64,000 bases of DNA from Nocardia rosealba (GCF_020216065.1 NZ_JAIWNA010000002.1:868001-932000), one strand, 5' to 3'; shown: positions 42,097-53,873, counted from the stretch's first letter. Notes: generated from the letters alone by a model not told the origin. Made by a program: numbers and translations.

Positions 42097-43409
42097 CAGT
42101 GCCCTTCCACGGTTGCCGGTTCCTGGCGGTGATCGAGGCCGAGGCGATGCAGGCCACGCAGATCATAGGCGTGGGTGGCCACGAAACCGAGGACCAACCC
42201 GATAGCCAGGCCGGCGATGGTCATCCAGAGGCCACGGCTCAAGCCTGCCTCGAGGTTTCCGTCGAAGAACATGATGGCGCGCACGGCGAGGTAGATCTGG
42301 TGCATCGGTTCGAACGAGGCCATGTCGGCGATCCAGCGCGGTGTCGCTTCGAGCGGGATGGTGCCCGAGGACGACGGGATGCCGAGGACGACGAAGACGA
42401 TGAGGTTGATCATCAGGCCCGCGGTGCCGAAGGCGGCCATCACCGACAGACCGGTGACCGCGATGGCGATGACGGCCAGGGTGCCGTAGAGGAACAGCAT
42501 GAGCGGGCGTTCGATGCTCATGTCGAGCAGGGCGCCGACGGCGAGGAATGCGGCCGAGGCCAGTGGGGCGCTGATGACGGCGATGGCCCATTTGATGAGC
42601 AGGGTGCGCCAGCGGCTGATCCGTGCGGGGGTGGTCGGCTTGTGCCACGGCCCGTATTCGGCGGGGATGAAGCCGAGGGATCCGTCGACGAGGGAGTTGA
42701 TCATCATGGCACCGCTGAATCCGACGATCAGCAGGACCAGGGTGTAGAAGAAGGCGGCGAGGCCCTGGCCGGTGCCTTCGGGCAGTGGGTGGTAGGCGCT
42801 GACGACGACGTCGATGGGTTTGGCGAGTTGCAGCTGGGCGGCGCCGCTGAGCGGTGTGCTGCCGATCGCGACGCGGACCTGGTCGGCGAGCTGGGTGCCG
42901 ACGGTGGTGTTGACCTCGGTCATCGCCTTGTCGGCGATGGTGTGCATGATCTGGGCGGCGAGGGTGCCCGCGCGGGGGTTGGTGAGTACGGAGATCATCG
43001 GCTGTTCGACGTCGCCGGTGACGACGGAGGCGGCGCCGAGGATGGCGACGCGTTTGGTGAAGTCGCCGGGAATGATGATGGCGCCGTACACCTCACCGTT
43101 GCGTAGTTGCCGGTGTGCCTCGTTGATGCCGACGGTGCGCAGGTCGATCTTCTCGGCGGGGATCTGCTCCCCCAGCGCGGTGGTGATCTGCGCGCCGAGG
43201 TTGGCGGGTTTGCCCGCGAGTGTGTCGCCGACGTCCTGGTTGACGAGGGCGATCGGGAAGTCGTGCAGGTGTTTCTCGGGGTCGGCGGTGTAGCCGAGGT
43301 ACATGGTTCCCAGGAGCGCGGCCAGCACGGTGACCAGCGTGATCGGCGCTAGCCAGTCACGGATCGGCATGCTGCGCGGTCGGCGCGTCGGCGCGGTGTT
43401 GTCAGTCAT
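42096..43409 (-). CDS. YhgE/Pip-like (DUF3533) membrane protein
   Basis: Integral membrane protein of 437 residues with one N-terminal helix (ITLVTVLAALLGTMYLGY), an extracytoplasmic domain of roughly 190 residues and about five further helices, the layout of ABC-2/YhgE-type exporters. The start was set at ATG 43409, because the upstream in-frame GTG (43430) lies inside the operator palindrome. It is divergent from a TetR gene that probably represses it, and coupled to the acyl-CoA ligase gene. Export of a lipid or drug is plausible but not shown. Confidence 0.82.
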   Translation of the reverse strand: MTDNTAPTRRPRSMPIRDWLAPITLVTVLAALLGTMYLGYTADPEKHLHDFPIALVNQDVGDTLAGKPANLGAQITTALGEQIPAEKIDLRTVGINEAHRQLRNGEVYGAIIIPGDFTKRVAILGAASVVTGDVEQPMISVLTNPRAGTLAAQIMHTIADKAMTEVNTTVGTQLADQVRVAIGSTPLSGAAQLQLAKPIDVVVSAYHPLPEGTGQGLAAFFYTLVLLIVGFSGAMMINSLVDGSLGFIPAEYGPWHKPTTPARISRWRTLLIKWAIAVISAPLASAAFLAVGALLDMSIERPLMLFLYGTLAVIAIAVTGLSVMAAFGTAGLMINLIVFVVLGIPSSSGTIPLEATPRWIADMASFEPMHQIYLAVRAIMFFDGNLEAGLSRGLWMTIAGLAIGLVLGFVATHAYDLRGLHRLGLDHRQEPATVEGH

Positions 43410-43421
43410 GGCATGCGCAAA

Positions 43422-43448
43422 TGTAGTCACCGACTACAAAGTAGTCAA
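43422..43448. promoter_or_regulatory. TetR operator with an extra half-site
   Basis: TGTAGTC-ACC-GACTACA (43422-43438) is a perfect 7-base inverted repeat. A third direct copy, GTAGTC, follows at 43441. It lies in the gap between the DUF3533 start and the TetR start. Confidence 0.7.
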
Positions 43449-43488
43449 TGCAAACATTCAGGGGTGTGTCGGATATCCTGCTAACACC

Positions 43489-44103
43489 ATGTCCCTGCAT
43501 TCGCGCTATCACCACGGCGATCTCCGCGCCGCACTGCTGCAGCACGCCGAGGCGGCGCTGCGTACGGTCGGCGCCGACGGGCTGTCGTTGCGCCAGCTCG
43601 CCCGCGACACCGGCGTCAGTCACGCGGCGCCCAGCAGGCATTTCCGTGACAAGCAGGCTTTGCTCGACGCACTGGCCGTCACCGGCCTGCGACGACTCGG
43701 CGCCTGCTTCGAAGAGGCCGCGACCGACGGCCCGATCACGACGCGTCTGCGGACCCTGGCCCACACCTATCTGCGCTTCGCCGTCGACAACCCGGAGCTG
43801 TTGCCGCTGATGTTCGCGCGCAGGCACAGCTCCACCGAGACCGAGATCCACGACGCCGCCGAGCGGGCCTTCGCCGTACCCATCGCGCTGATCGCCGAGG
43901 GGCAGGCCGCGGGCGAGATCATCCCCGGCGATCCGAAACGCATCGGGGTCACCGCCCTCGCGGCGCTACAGGGGCTGGCGACGTTCGTCGGTTCGGGCTA
44001 CACCGCCGACTACGACGCCGAGCAACTCCTCGACGACCTGGTCGACCACCTCACCCTCGGTCTACTCCCCCGCCGGTCTTCCTCGGGTGGCGCGAGTAGG
44101 TGA
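43489..44103 (+). CDS. TetR-family transcriptional regulator
   Basis: Repressor of 204 residues with helix-turn-helix LSLRQLARDTGVSHAAPSRHF followed by a TetR C-terminal domain of about 120 residues. The start is ATG 43489 (MSLHSRYHHGDLR, a common beginning in this group); the frame extends upstream across the operator, which rules out the earlier start. It is divergent from the DUF3533/acyl-CoA ligase operon and probably controls it. Confidence 0.92.
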   Translation: MSLHSRYHHGDLRAALLQHAEAALRTVGADGLSLRQLARDTGVSHAAPSRHFRDKQALLDALAVTGLRRLGACFEEAATDGPITTRLRTLAHTYLRFAVDNPELLPLMFARRHSSTETEIHDAAERAFAVPIALIAEGQAAGEIIPGDPKRIGVTALAALQGLATFVGSGYTADYDAEQLLDDLVDHLTLGLLPRRSSSGGASR

Positions 44104-44185
44104 TGTGCAGTACGTTGCGAGGTTGCGGTGGCGCCGAAAAGCCCTGCTGTGACATTCCATTCGCATTCAGATAGGTGTCACCGAC

Positions 44186-44566
44186 ATGACTACAGCCCTC
44201 GCCCCATCACCGGTGCAGCGTCGCAACCCGGTATTGGTGTGGCTGGTCTTCCCGCTCATCACGTTCGGGATCTACTTCTTCGTCTGGTACTACAAGATCC
44301 ACAAGGAGATGGCCGAGCAGCGGCGTGATCCCGAGGCTCCGGTCACCGGTCCCCTGCTGGTGATGCTGTTTCTGTCGTGGACCGGGATCGGTTTCATCGT
44401 CAGCTACTGGCGGACGGGCAATCGGATCAGGGCCACCCAGGAGAGCGCCGGGCTGGAGCCGTCGTGCAGCCCGGCGATCGGGTTCCTGCTGAATCTTGTC
44501 CTCGGGCTGGGCCTCTTGTACTACCAACTCGAACTGAACAAGGTCGCTGCGCCCGACCGCGACTAG
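44186..44566 (+). CDS. DUF4234 membrane protein
   Basis: Membrane protein of 126 residues with three predicted helices ([20 protein letters not shown], a central segment and a C-terminal one). The [10 protein letters not shown] pattern is typical of DUF4234, whose function is unknown. It ends just before a strong terminator. Confidence 0.85.
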   Translation: MTTALAPSPVQRRNPVLVWLVFPLITFGIYFFVWYYKIHKEMAEQRRDPEAPVTGPLLVMLFLSWTGIGFIVSYWRTGNRIRATQESAGLEPSCSPAIGFLLNLVLGLGLLYYQLELNKVAAPDRD

Positions 44567-44579
44567 TCGTCCGACTTCG

Positions 44580-44619
44580 AAGGCCCTCCCCCTGGCCGAT
44601 TCCAGGGGGAGGGCCTTTT

Positions 44620-44620
<1 letters not shown>
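44580..44620 (+). terminator. Rho-independent terminator
   Basis: A 16-pair perfect stem (44580-44595 with 44602-44617) around the loop CCGATT, followed by a T-run to 44620. It ends the DUF4234 gene and touches the stop of the convergent UvrA-like gene, so it may serve both. Confidence 0.9.
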
Positions 44621-46989
<2,369 letters not shown>

Positions 46990-47038
46990 GGGTCTCCTCG
47001 GTCGTTCGGCGTCCACCGAATCTAGCGGTCGGGTCCGA

Positions 47039-47449
47039 CTATTTCGTCTGCTGGATGCGAATCATGTTGCCCGCCGGGTCGCGGAAGGCGCAGTCACGGA
47101 TGCCGTAGGGGTGGTCGGTGGGTTCCTGCACCACTTCCACGTCGTCTGCCTGCAGTTTCTCGAACAGGGCGTCGAGGTCGTCGGTGGCGAGATTGACGGC
47201 CGCGTAGGTGCCCTTGGCCATCATTTCGGTGATGACGCGCTTCTCCTCGTCGGTGATGCCGGGGTCGGCGGCCGGTGGGTGCAGCACGATCGAGGTGTCG
47301 GGCTGGCCCTTCGGTCCGACGGTGATCCAGCGCATGCCGTTGTAGCCGACGTCGTTGCGGATCTCGAAACCGAGGGCGTCGCGGTAGAAGGCCAGCGCGG
47401 CGTCGGGGTCGTCCTGGGGCAGGTAACTCTGGTGAATGGTGATGTTCAT
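47039..47449 (-). CDS. VOC-family (glyoxalase-like) protein
   Basis: A 136-residue protein with the vicinal-oxygen-chelate fold: it begins MNITIHQSYLPQDDPDAALA, has the central FYRDALGFEIRNDV motif and ends CAFRDPAGNMIRI. VOC proteins bind metals or small toxic compounds. It follows the AraC-type gene by 10 bases, a very common pairing in actinobacteria. Confidence 0.88.
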   Translation of the reverse strand: MNITIHQSYLPQDDPDAALAFYRDALGFEIRNDVGYNGMRWITVGPKGQPDTSIVLHPPAADPGITDEEKRVITEMMAKGTYAAVNLATDDLDALFEKLQADDVEVVQEPTDHPYGIRDCAFRDPAGNMIRIQQTK

Positions 47450-47459
47450 GGGATCGACG

Positions 47460-47894
47460 CTAACGGTCGCCGGAACCGGTTGCTTCTCGATTCCTGATCG
47501 GTCTGGTCACCGCTTTGGCCACGCACGACGGGATGCCCTCGGTCGGTGCGTACTGCTGGCGGTACACGCTCGGTGGGACGCCGACGAGTTCGGTGAATCG
47601 TGTACTGAACGTGCCGAGTGAGGAGGAGCCGACGGCGAAGCACACCTCGGTGACGCTCATCCGGCCCAGTCTCAGCAACGCCATGGCACGTTCGATGCGC
47701 CGGGTCATCAGGTACGAATAGGGCGATTCGCCGTAGGCGAGACGGAATTGGCGGCTCAGGTGCCCGGCGGACATGTGCACGCCTCGGGCCAGTGCTTCCA
47801 CGTCGAGGGGTTGGGCGTATTCGCGGTCGATGCGGTCGCGCACGCGGCGCAGCCGGGCGAGGTCGCTCAGTTGCTGGGGGCGTGCACCGGTCAT
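47460..47894 (-). CDS. AraC-family regulator, DNA-binding domain only
   Basis: A 144-residue protein consisting essentially of the two helix-turn-helix motifs of AraC regulators (VEALARGVHMSAGHLSRQF and VTEVCFAVGSSSLGTFSTRF). There is no N-terminal effector domain. It probably controls the VOC gene that follows it in the same operon. Confidence 0.9.
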   Translation of the reverse strand: MTGARPQQLSDLARLRRVRDRIDREYAQPLDVEALARGVHMSAGHLSRQFRLAYGESPYSYLMTRRIERAMALLRLGRMSVTEVCFAVGSSSLGTFSTRFTELVGVPPSVYRQQYAPTEGIPSCVAKAVTRPIRNREATGSGDR

Positions 47895-47917
47895 GAAGCG
47901 ATCGTCGCACGTGCGGG

Positions 47918-48307
47918 CTATGGCTTGTCCAGCACGGTTGCCAGGTGTGCGCGGAAGTGCGGGCAGGTGCGGAAGTCCTCGGCGTCGCAGTCGAGGACGT
48001 GGGTGACCGCGTCGAGGGCGCTGCGGGTGCGGGCGAGTTGTTCGGTGAGCCGCGCGCGTTGTGTTTCCAACACGCGGCGGCGGGTGTCGCGGTCGGGGTC
48101 GTGGGTGAACAGAGTGGCCAGGTCCTCGAGGGTCAGCCCGGCCTTCTTGCCGAGGACGACCATGGCGACCGTGTCGATGTCGGTGTCGCGGTATACCCGC
48201 CTGCCTGCCGAGTCGCGTTCGGGGGTGAGCAGGCCTTGGTCTTCCCAGTGCCGCAGTACGTGGGTCGCGAGTCCGAAGCGGGTCGCGACCTCACCGATGG
48301 TCGCCAT
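47918..48307 (-). CDS. MerR-family regulator
   Basis: A 129-residue regulator with the MerR winged helix (TIGEVATRFGLATHVLRHWE, then RVYRDTDIDTV), a coiled-coil helix and a C-terminal Cys-containing segment CDAEDFRTCPHFRAHL. It follows the methyltransferase gene by nine bases, so the two are cotranscribed. The effector is unknown. Confidence 0.9.
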   Translation of the reverse strand: MATIGEVATRFGLATHVLRHWEDQGLLTPERDSAGRRVYRDTDIDTVAMVVLGKKAGLTLEDLATLFTHDPDRDTRRRVLETQRARLTEQLARTRSALDAVTHVLDCDAEDFRTCPHFRAHLATVLDKP

Positions 48308-48316
48308 GGTCGCACT

Positions 48317-48853
48317 CTAGGCGGCGTGCAGGCGGTATCGGGTGACGAGTGCGACGGGATGCCATGGCAGGCGGATGTTCTCACGTTCGATGTCGCCTGC
48401 CGTGCGGCGGATCTCGCGGGTACGGGCGAAGCGGAAGTCGTAGAGGGCGGCGGTTGCGCCGGGGCGCAGGACGCGACGGATCTCGCGGAATGCGGCGGGC
48501 AGGTCGGGCCATTCGTGCATGCTGAGGCTGGAGACGATCAGGTCGACGCTCGCGTCGGGGTAGGGCAGGTCGGTGACGTCGCCGACGGTGAGATCTGCCC
48601 GGTGACCGGCGAGGTTGCGGCGGGCGATGTCGATCATGTGCGGGGACAGGTCGAGGCCGTGCAGCGTGAGGTCGGGGCGCCGGGTAGCGATGTGCGCCAG
48701 GAGTTTTCCGGGGCCGGTGCCGAGATCGAGGACGGTGGCGCCGGGGGCGGCCAGGGTGTCGATGTCGGTGCTGATGCGGCGGTAGAGCGCGGTGAGCAGG
48801 CGGGTGGCGCGGCGGTCGTAGCCCAGGCTCTGGCGGTGTCCGAAGGTGGTCAT
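48317..48853 (-). CDS. Class I SAM-dependent methyltransferase
   Basis: A 178-residue protein with motif I VLDLGTGPGK, an acidic post-I residue (LHGLDLSP), and the later motif ending RVLRPGATAALYDF. This is the UbiE/Methyltransf_11 type of fold. The substrate is unknown. It is linked to the downstream MerR gene. Confidence 0.88.
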   Translation of the reverse strand: MTTFGHRQSLGYDRRATRLLTALYRRISTDIDTLAAPGATVLDLGTGPGKLLAHIATRRPDLTLHGLDLSPHMIDIARRNLAGHRADLTVGDVTDLPYPDASVDLIVSSLSMHEWPDLPAAFREIRRVLRPGATAALYDFRFARTREIRRTAGDIERENIRLPWHPVALVTRYRLHAA

Positions 48854-48896
48854 GGCACCACTGTCGGTGTTCAGGTCGACCTGAAGTCAAGGGTGG

Positions 48897-49709
48897 CTAG
48901 CGGGGGCGCAGGACCAGGATTCCAGGGACGGTGCGCACGTACTCGAGCAGCGGGGTGTCGACGACCTGGTTGTGCTCGGCGAGGGAGGAGGCGTTGCGGA
49001 ACACCGGGCCGTCGGTGGTGTGGACGAGGATGCCGACGTGGGTGACGTCCAGGCCCGCGGCCGGGGTGTAGGCGCCGATGAAGTCACCGGTGCGCAGTCC
49101 GGCGACCACTCCCCCGTCGACGGCGCCGGACGGGATGTGGGTGACGGCCCGGTCGACGACGGGGACGCCGGGCAGGAAGGTGGTGCCGTCGGCTTTGGCG
49201 TTCAGGTGCTTGGTGGTGGTGATCGCGGCTGGGCTCAGGTCGGCGGTGATATCGGTGGCCGAGATCCGCGGTGTGCTGGCCCAGTCGGTGAAGAAGTGTT
49301 TGCGCTGGGTGAATTCGACCCGGCTGTCGACGTAGCGGGCGGCGATCAGGTTGTCGAAGAACTGCTCGGCGGTGCTCGAGCGTGATGCGGCGTCGACGTA
49401 GTCGAGGAAGGTGAAGCAGTCGACGCGTCGCAGGTCGACGACGAGTTGCTCGGGTGTGTTCGCCGACCCGATCAGCATGTTCGCCCCGTAGGGGGTGCCG
49501 AGCAGGCGTGCGGAGATCCGTTCGATTTGCACGGCCCGGTCGGTGGTGCCCGCGCGGGTGCGGGCGTCGAGCAGTTCGTCGACCTTGCGGGCGGTGGCGT
49601 CGTCGAGAACGACCGGCGGTGTGGCCTGGGCCGGTGGGGCGAGGCAGACGAGCGCGACGAGCAGGCACAGAACCTGGACAATGGTGCGCAAGACGCCTCC
49701 GGTGGGCAT
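48897..49709 (-). CDS. Exported DUF1460 amidase-like protein
   Basis: A 270-residue secreted protein with a signal peptide (VQVLCLLVALVCLAPPAQA). The mature part has the NlpC/P60-like DUF1460 pattern: DCFTFLDYVDAA with the probable catalytic Cys, and VTHVGILVH with the probable His. Family members cut peptide bonds in cell-wall fragments. ATG 49709 was chosen because it places the signal peptide at the N-terminus. The ribosome site is weak. Confidence 0.82.
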   Translation of the reverse strand: MPTGGVLRTIVQVLCLLVALVCLAPPAQATPPVVLDDATARKVDELLDARTRAGTTDRAVQIERISARLLGTPYGANMLIGSANTPEQLVVDLRRVDCFTFLDYVDAASRSSTAEQFFDNLIAARYVDSRVEFTQRKHFFTDWASTPRISATDITADLSPAAITTTKHLNAKADGTTFLPGVPVVDRAVTHIPSGAVDGGVVAGLRTGDFIGAYTPAAGLDVTHVGILVHTTDGPVFRNASSLAEHNQVVDTPLLEYVRTVPGILVLRPR

Positions 49710-49893
49710 GGTCGGTCGAGGTGAGCGGTTCCCACGGTAACCGACGGGGGCGACGACCCGGATTGCAAACAATTCGCGACCTGAACAGTTCTTCGCCTCA
49801 GCGCACGTGTCCCGTACCGTTATCCCAGGTAGTGCGTGTTTCACCAAGGTTCGCGAATGGATAGCCAGGGCAGTTCGTCGGAAGGGAAACGAC

Positions 49894-50952
49894 ATGCGCG
49901 CTTTGACCGTAGTGCCGAACCGACCCGGATCGTTGCGGATAGACGATGTCCCGGATCCGGTGCCCGGCCCCAACGAGCTTCTCGTGGACGGGATTTCGCT
50001 CGGCATCTGCGGCACCGACCGCGAGATCGCCTCGGGCATCTACGGGTGGGCGCCGCCGGGACGCGAACACCTCGTCCTCGGGCACGAATCGCTGGGCCGA
50101 GTACGCACCGCGCCCGACGGCAGCGGTTTCGCCCCCGGTGACCTCGTCGTCGGAATCGTGCGCAGGCCCGATCCGGTGCCGTGCGGGGCGTGTGCGCACG
50201 GTGAGTTCGACATGTGCCGCAACGGTGAGTACGTCGAGCGCGGGATCAAGCAGATCGACGGGTACGGGTCGACGTCGTGGGTGGTGGACGCCGACTACAC
50301 GGTCAAGCTGGACCCGGCGCTCACCGAGGTGGGTGTGCTGATGGAACCGACGACGGTGCTGGCCAAGGCGTGGGACCAGATCGAGAAGATCAACACCAGG
50401 GCCTGGTTCGAACCGAAGTCGGTGCTGGTCACCGGTGCGGGCCCGATCGGTCTGCTCGCCGCGCTGCTCGGTGTGCAGCGCGGCTTGGACGTGCATGTGC
50501 TCGACCGTTCCACCGAGGGCCCCAAACCGAAGTTGGTCGAAGACCTCGGCGCCACGTTCCACACCGGTTCGGCGCTCGATGTCGGTGAGAAGATCAACGC
50601 CGACATCGTGATCGAGGCGACGGCGGCCACCGCGATCGCCCAGCAGTTGCTCCAGCTGAACAATCCGGGCGTGATCATCTGCTTGACCGGTGTCTCCTCC
50701 CCCGGCAAGGACACAGAGGTCGACGTCGGCGCGGTCAACCGCAATATGGTGCTCGACAACGCGGTGGTGTTCGGGTCGGTCAACGCCAACCGGCACCACT
50801 ACGAGCTGGCGGCCCAGGCGCTGGCCAAGGCGGACCCGGCGTGGCTGGGCCGGTTGATCACCCGGCGGTTGCCGTTGGAGCGGGCCCTGGAGGCGTTCGA
50901 TCCGGGCGATCACTCCGATATCAAGGTCGTCATCGACCTCGGCGCGAGTTAG
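49894..50952 (+). CDS. Glucose 1-dehydrogenase-like MDR alcohol dehydrogenase
   Basis: A 352-residue zinc-type dehydrogenase resembling archaeal glucose dehydrogenases (Glu_dehyd_C type). The catalytic zinc residues are in GICGTD and GHES, a Cys cluster CGACAHGEFDMC forms the structural-zinc loop, and TGAGPIGLL is the nucleotide-binding loop. The start is ATG 49894 with GAAGGGA upstream. The sugar specificity is not certain from sequence. Confidence 0.86.
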   Translation: MRALTVVPNRPGSLRIDDVPDPVPGPNELLVDGISLGICGTDREIASGIYGWAPPGREHLVLGHESLGRVRTAPDGSGFAPGDLVVGIVRRPDPVPCGACAHGEFDMCRNGEYVERGIKQIDGYGSTSWVVDADYTVKLDPALTEVGVLMEPTTVLAKAWDQIEKINTRAWFEPKSVLVTGAGPIGLLAALLGVQRGLDVHVLDRSTEGPKPKLVEDLGATFHTGSALDVGEKINADIVIEATAATAIAQQLLQLNNPGVIICLTGVSSPGKDTEVDVGAVNRNMVLDNAVVFGSVNANRHHYELAAQALAKADPAWLGRLITRRLPLERALEAFDPGDHSDIKVVIDLGAS

Positions 50953-51656
50953 ACCGCGCAGCCGTCCGGCCCGCAGGACTCGCCCTCGGCAACGGTGACC
51001 AGCGGGGCCGGGCGGTCGTTGTAGGCGGTGGTGAGCGCCTGGGCGAACACTTCGGTGGGCTGGGCGCCCGACACGGCGTACTTGTTGTCGAACACGAAGA
51101 ACGGCACGCCGGTGACGCCGAGCTGGGCGGCGGTGCGTTCGTCCTGGCGGACGGCGTCGGCGTAGGCGGTGGGGTCGGCGAGGACGGCACGGACCGCGGT
51201 TTCGTCGAGACCGGCGCGTACGGCGAGGTCGACGAGGCGTTCGGTGTCGGCGAAGACCGGTTCGGCTTCGGCGAAGTTGCCCGCGTAGAGGGCGTCGAGC
51301 AGTGCCTCCTGGCGGCCCTGTTCGAGAGCGAAGTGCAGGAGCCGGTGCATGTCGAAGCTGCTGCCGTAGTCGCGGCCGCTGCTCTGGTAGGGCAGGCCGA
51401 GTTCGGCGGCCTGGGCGGCGATGGCGCGTTCGTTGGCGGCGGCCTGGTCGACGGTGATGCCGTACTTGGCCGCGATGCGCGGGATCACCGGACCGCTCTC
51501 GTCGGCGGGCAGGGTGGGGTCGAGTTCGTAGGAACGGTGCACGACTTCGACGTCGTCACGGTGCTCGAAGCTGTGCAGGGCCTGCTCGAAGCGGGCTTTG
51601 CCCAGGTAGCAGAACGGGCAGTTGATGTCGGTCCAGATCTCTACTCTTGTGGTCAA
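50949..51656 (-). CDS. DsbA/FrnE-family oxidoreductase with TTG start
   Basis: A 235-residue thioredoxin-fold protein with the active site CPFC near the N-terminus (TDINCPFCYLGKARFEQAL) and the FrnE ending GVTGVPFFVFDNKYAVSGAQ. It has no signal peptide, so it is cytoplasmic. The start is TTG 51656: AGGAGG lies exactly five bases before it, and the fold begins there. Longer frames upstream run into the divergent promoter of the phosphatase gene. It ends in a CGPDGC metal-binding-like motif, and its 3' end overlaps the convergent dehydrogenase gene. Confidence 0.87.
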   Translation of the reverse strand: MTTRVEIWTDINCPFCYLGKARFEQALHSFEHRDDVEVVHRSYELDPTLPADESGPVIPRIAAKYGITVDQAAANERAIAAQAAELGLPYQSSGRDYGSSFDMHRLLHFALEQGRQEALLDALYAGNFAEAEPVFADTERLVDLAVRAGLDETAVRAVLADPTAYADAVRQDERTAAQLGVTGVPFFVFDNKYAVSGAQPTEVFAQALTTAYNDRPAPLVTVAEGESCGPDGCAV

Positions 51657-51781
51657 GCGGGCCTCCTGCGCCACATCGTGGATGGGTGCGCCGGCCCGGC
51701 GGAACATTCTGGACAGGCGTACAAGTTCGTTCGATGCAACGCGAGCGACACTGCCGCTATTCCGGTGCAACGGGGAGGAAC

Positions 51782-52540
51782 ATGATGGCAGCCGAGCGCG
51801 GCGACAGGGGGTGGGTGCAGGTGCCCGACGGTCTGCCACGGCCACGGGCACTCGGCGGACTGTGGGCCATCCGCCACGCCCAGAGCGAAGCCAATGTCTG
51901 GTACGCCGATCCCGCGACGCAGACCCGGCCGATGCGCGGCACCGACGCCGGGATGGACCTCAGCGAATACGGCCGCACCCAGTGTCAGCGGCTGGGTGGG
52001 TGGCTGGCCGGGTTGTCGAGCTCGCAGCGCCCCGGCCTGGTGGTGTGTTCCCCCTACCTGCGCACGCGGCTGACGTGGGCGTTGATGGCCGACGCGGCGG
52101 TACGCGAACGCCGCTTCCCCCCGATCCGCACCCTTGTCGACGAACGGCTGCGCGACCGGGAGATGGGCGTGTTCGAACTGCACCCCTACCGGGCGATCCG
52201 GCGACGCGCCCCCGAGGAGGCGTCGCGCCGCGAGCAGGTCGGCAACTGGGTGTACCGCCCACCCGGCGGCGAATCGCTGGCCGACGTGGCGGTGCGGGTG
52301 CGCGGTTTCCTCGACGAACTCGACGCCGTCGCCGCCGGGGAGCAGGTCCTGCTGGTCACCCACGACGCGGTGGTCGTGTCGTTGCGCTACATCCTCGACG
52401 GCCTCGGTGCGCCCGTTCCGGATTCGCTGGAACCGGTACCCAACGCCTCGGTGTCGCAGTGGCGGCGCGAGGGCGACCGGTTGGCGTTGCGGGTGTGGGG
52501 TTCCGACGACCACCTGACCGTGGGTGAGCGGGACGGCTGA
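51782..52540 (+). CDS. Histidine phosphatase (phosphoglycerate-mutase-like)
   Basis: A 252-residue phosphatase with RHAQSEAN (the catalytic His motif, with Ala-Gln in place of Gly-Glu), a conserved Arg in SPYLRTRLTW and the second His in VTHDAVVVSLRY. GGGAGGAA precedes ATG 51782. The substrate is unknown. Confidence 0.88.
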   Translation: MMAAERGDRGWVQVPDGLPRPRALGGLWAIRHAQSEANVWYADPATQTRPMRGTDAGMDLSEYGRTQCQRLGGWLAGLSSSQRPGLVVCSPYLRTRLTWALMADAAVRERRFPPIRTLVDERLRDREMGVFELHPYRAIRRRAPEEASRREQVGNWVYRPPGGESLADVAVRVRGFLDELDAVAAGEQVLLVTHDAVVVSLRYILDGLGAPVPDSLEPVPNASVSQWRREGDRLALRVWGSDDHLTVGERDG

Positions 52541-52592
52541 GTGCCCTGCGTGTCGGCGTGGGAGCCGGTTCCGCCGCCCCTAGATTGGCTCT

Positions 52593-53873
52593 ATGCCGAA
52601 CCAGGACACCGGCCGCACCGGCACTGCCCACCTCGATGCGGCCCTCGAGTTCCTGACCCGGCTGGGAACCGACGCGCTCGAGTGCGGCTACGCCACGGCC
52701 GCCGCCGAGGACATGGTGCGGGCGTGCGCTGCGGCGTGGGGCTTGTCGCGGCTGACGGTGACGGGGATGGGCCGGGTGCTCATCGTGCAGTGCGAGGACG
52801 GGCAGGGGCATCTGGTCTCGCGAATGGGTGAGTCCGCCGGCCTGGACAGCTTCGACTGCGACCGGATGCGCCGCGTCAAAGCAGTGGCGCGAGCGACCGT
52901 GACCGAACGGCTCGACCCGGAAACCGCATGCCGCCGGTTGACCGACGCCGATTCCGGTCCGCCGGTATTTCCGTGGTGGTGGGTGCAGGCGGGTGGGATG
53001 TTGCTGGCGTTCTGCATCTGTGTGCAGATCGGTGGCGGGATGCTCGCGGCGTCGGCGGCGGCAGTCATCCAGTTGGCGGTGAACGTGACCGGTCGGGGAT
53101 TCGGCGCGTGGGGGGTGCCGAAACTGTTCGGTGTCGCGGTCCAAGCGGCGCTGGCGGGCAGCCTGGGCGGGTTGTGTCATCTGGCCGACTGGTTGACGGT
53201 GGCGCAGGCGGCGACGGTGGTCGCCACCACCTGGGTGTTGATCGCCCCACTGCCTCAACTGATTTCGACCGCCATCGACATGGTGAGCGGAGACAGCATG
53301 TCGGCGCTGGTGCGTGCGCTCGGTGCGGGATTGATCATCGGTGGGATCGTCCTGGGTGGGCTGCTCGTGCTGTCGTTGTCGTGGCGATTCGATCTCGGCG
53401 TTCCCGTGAGCGCGGACCTGCCGGTGCTTCCGGTGTGGCTGGGTGTGGTGTTCGCGGTCCTCGGCGCGATCGGCAACGCGCTGTTCAATGCCGGTGGCAA
53501 GGATCTGCTGCTGCCCGCCGCGGTGGCGGGTCTGGTGACCGCGTCGGTGAACCAGACGCTGATCCATCTGGGGAACATGCCCTCGGCGTGGGCGGGACCG
53601 ATCGCCGCGGTGGTGCTCGGGTTCCTCGCGGCGGCGTGTGCGGACCGGTTGCGGTTACCGATGTCGGCGCTGGCCCTGGTCGGTATCACCGGTGCGTTGC
53701 TGCCGGGCCTGATCGTGTGCCAGGGGTTGATGCTGTCGGTGTATCAGGTGTCGGGGGTGCAGTATTTCGTGCAGGCGGGGGCGGTGTGTGTGGCGTTGGG
53801 GGTCGGGGCCAGCCTCGGGGTGTACCTGTGGGCGGTGGTGGCGCGGCGTGGTCGGGCGGTCACCACGCGGTAG
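52593..53873 (+). CDS. ThrE-like threonine/serine exporter
   Basis: A 426-residue membrane protein with a cytoplasmic N-terminal domain (residues 1-130) followed by about ten hydrophobic helices in two similar halves, the ThrE/YjjP-YjjB architecture. The family exports threonine and serine. The last base-pairs before the antiporter gene are tight (21 bases), so they may be cotranscribed. Confidence 0.87.
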   Translation: MPNQDTGRTGTAHLDAALEFLTRLGTDALECGYATAAAEDMVRACAAAWGLSRLTVTGMGRVLIVQCEDGQGHLVSRMGESAGLDSFDCDRMRRVKAVARATVTERLDPETACRRLTDADSGPPVFPWWWVQAGGMLLAFCICVQIGGGMLAASAAAVIQLAVNVTGRGFGAWGVPKLFGVAVQAALAGSLGGLCHLADWLTVAQAATVVATTWVLIAPLPQLISTAIDMVSGDSMSALVRALGAGLIIGGIVLGGLLVLSLSWRFDLGVPVSADLPVLPVWLGVVFAVLGAIGNALFNAGGKDLLLPAAVAGLVTASVNQTLIHLGNMPSAWAGPIAAVVLGFLAAACADRLRLPMSALALVGITGALLPGLIVCQGLMLSVYQVSGVQYFVQAGAVCVALGVGASLGVYLWAVVARRGRAVTTR

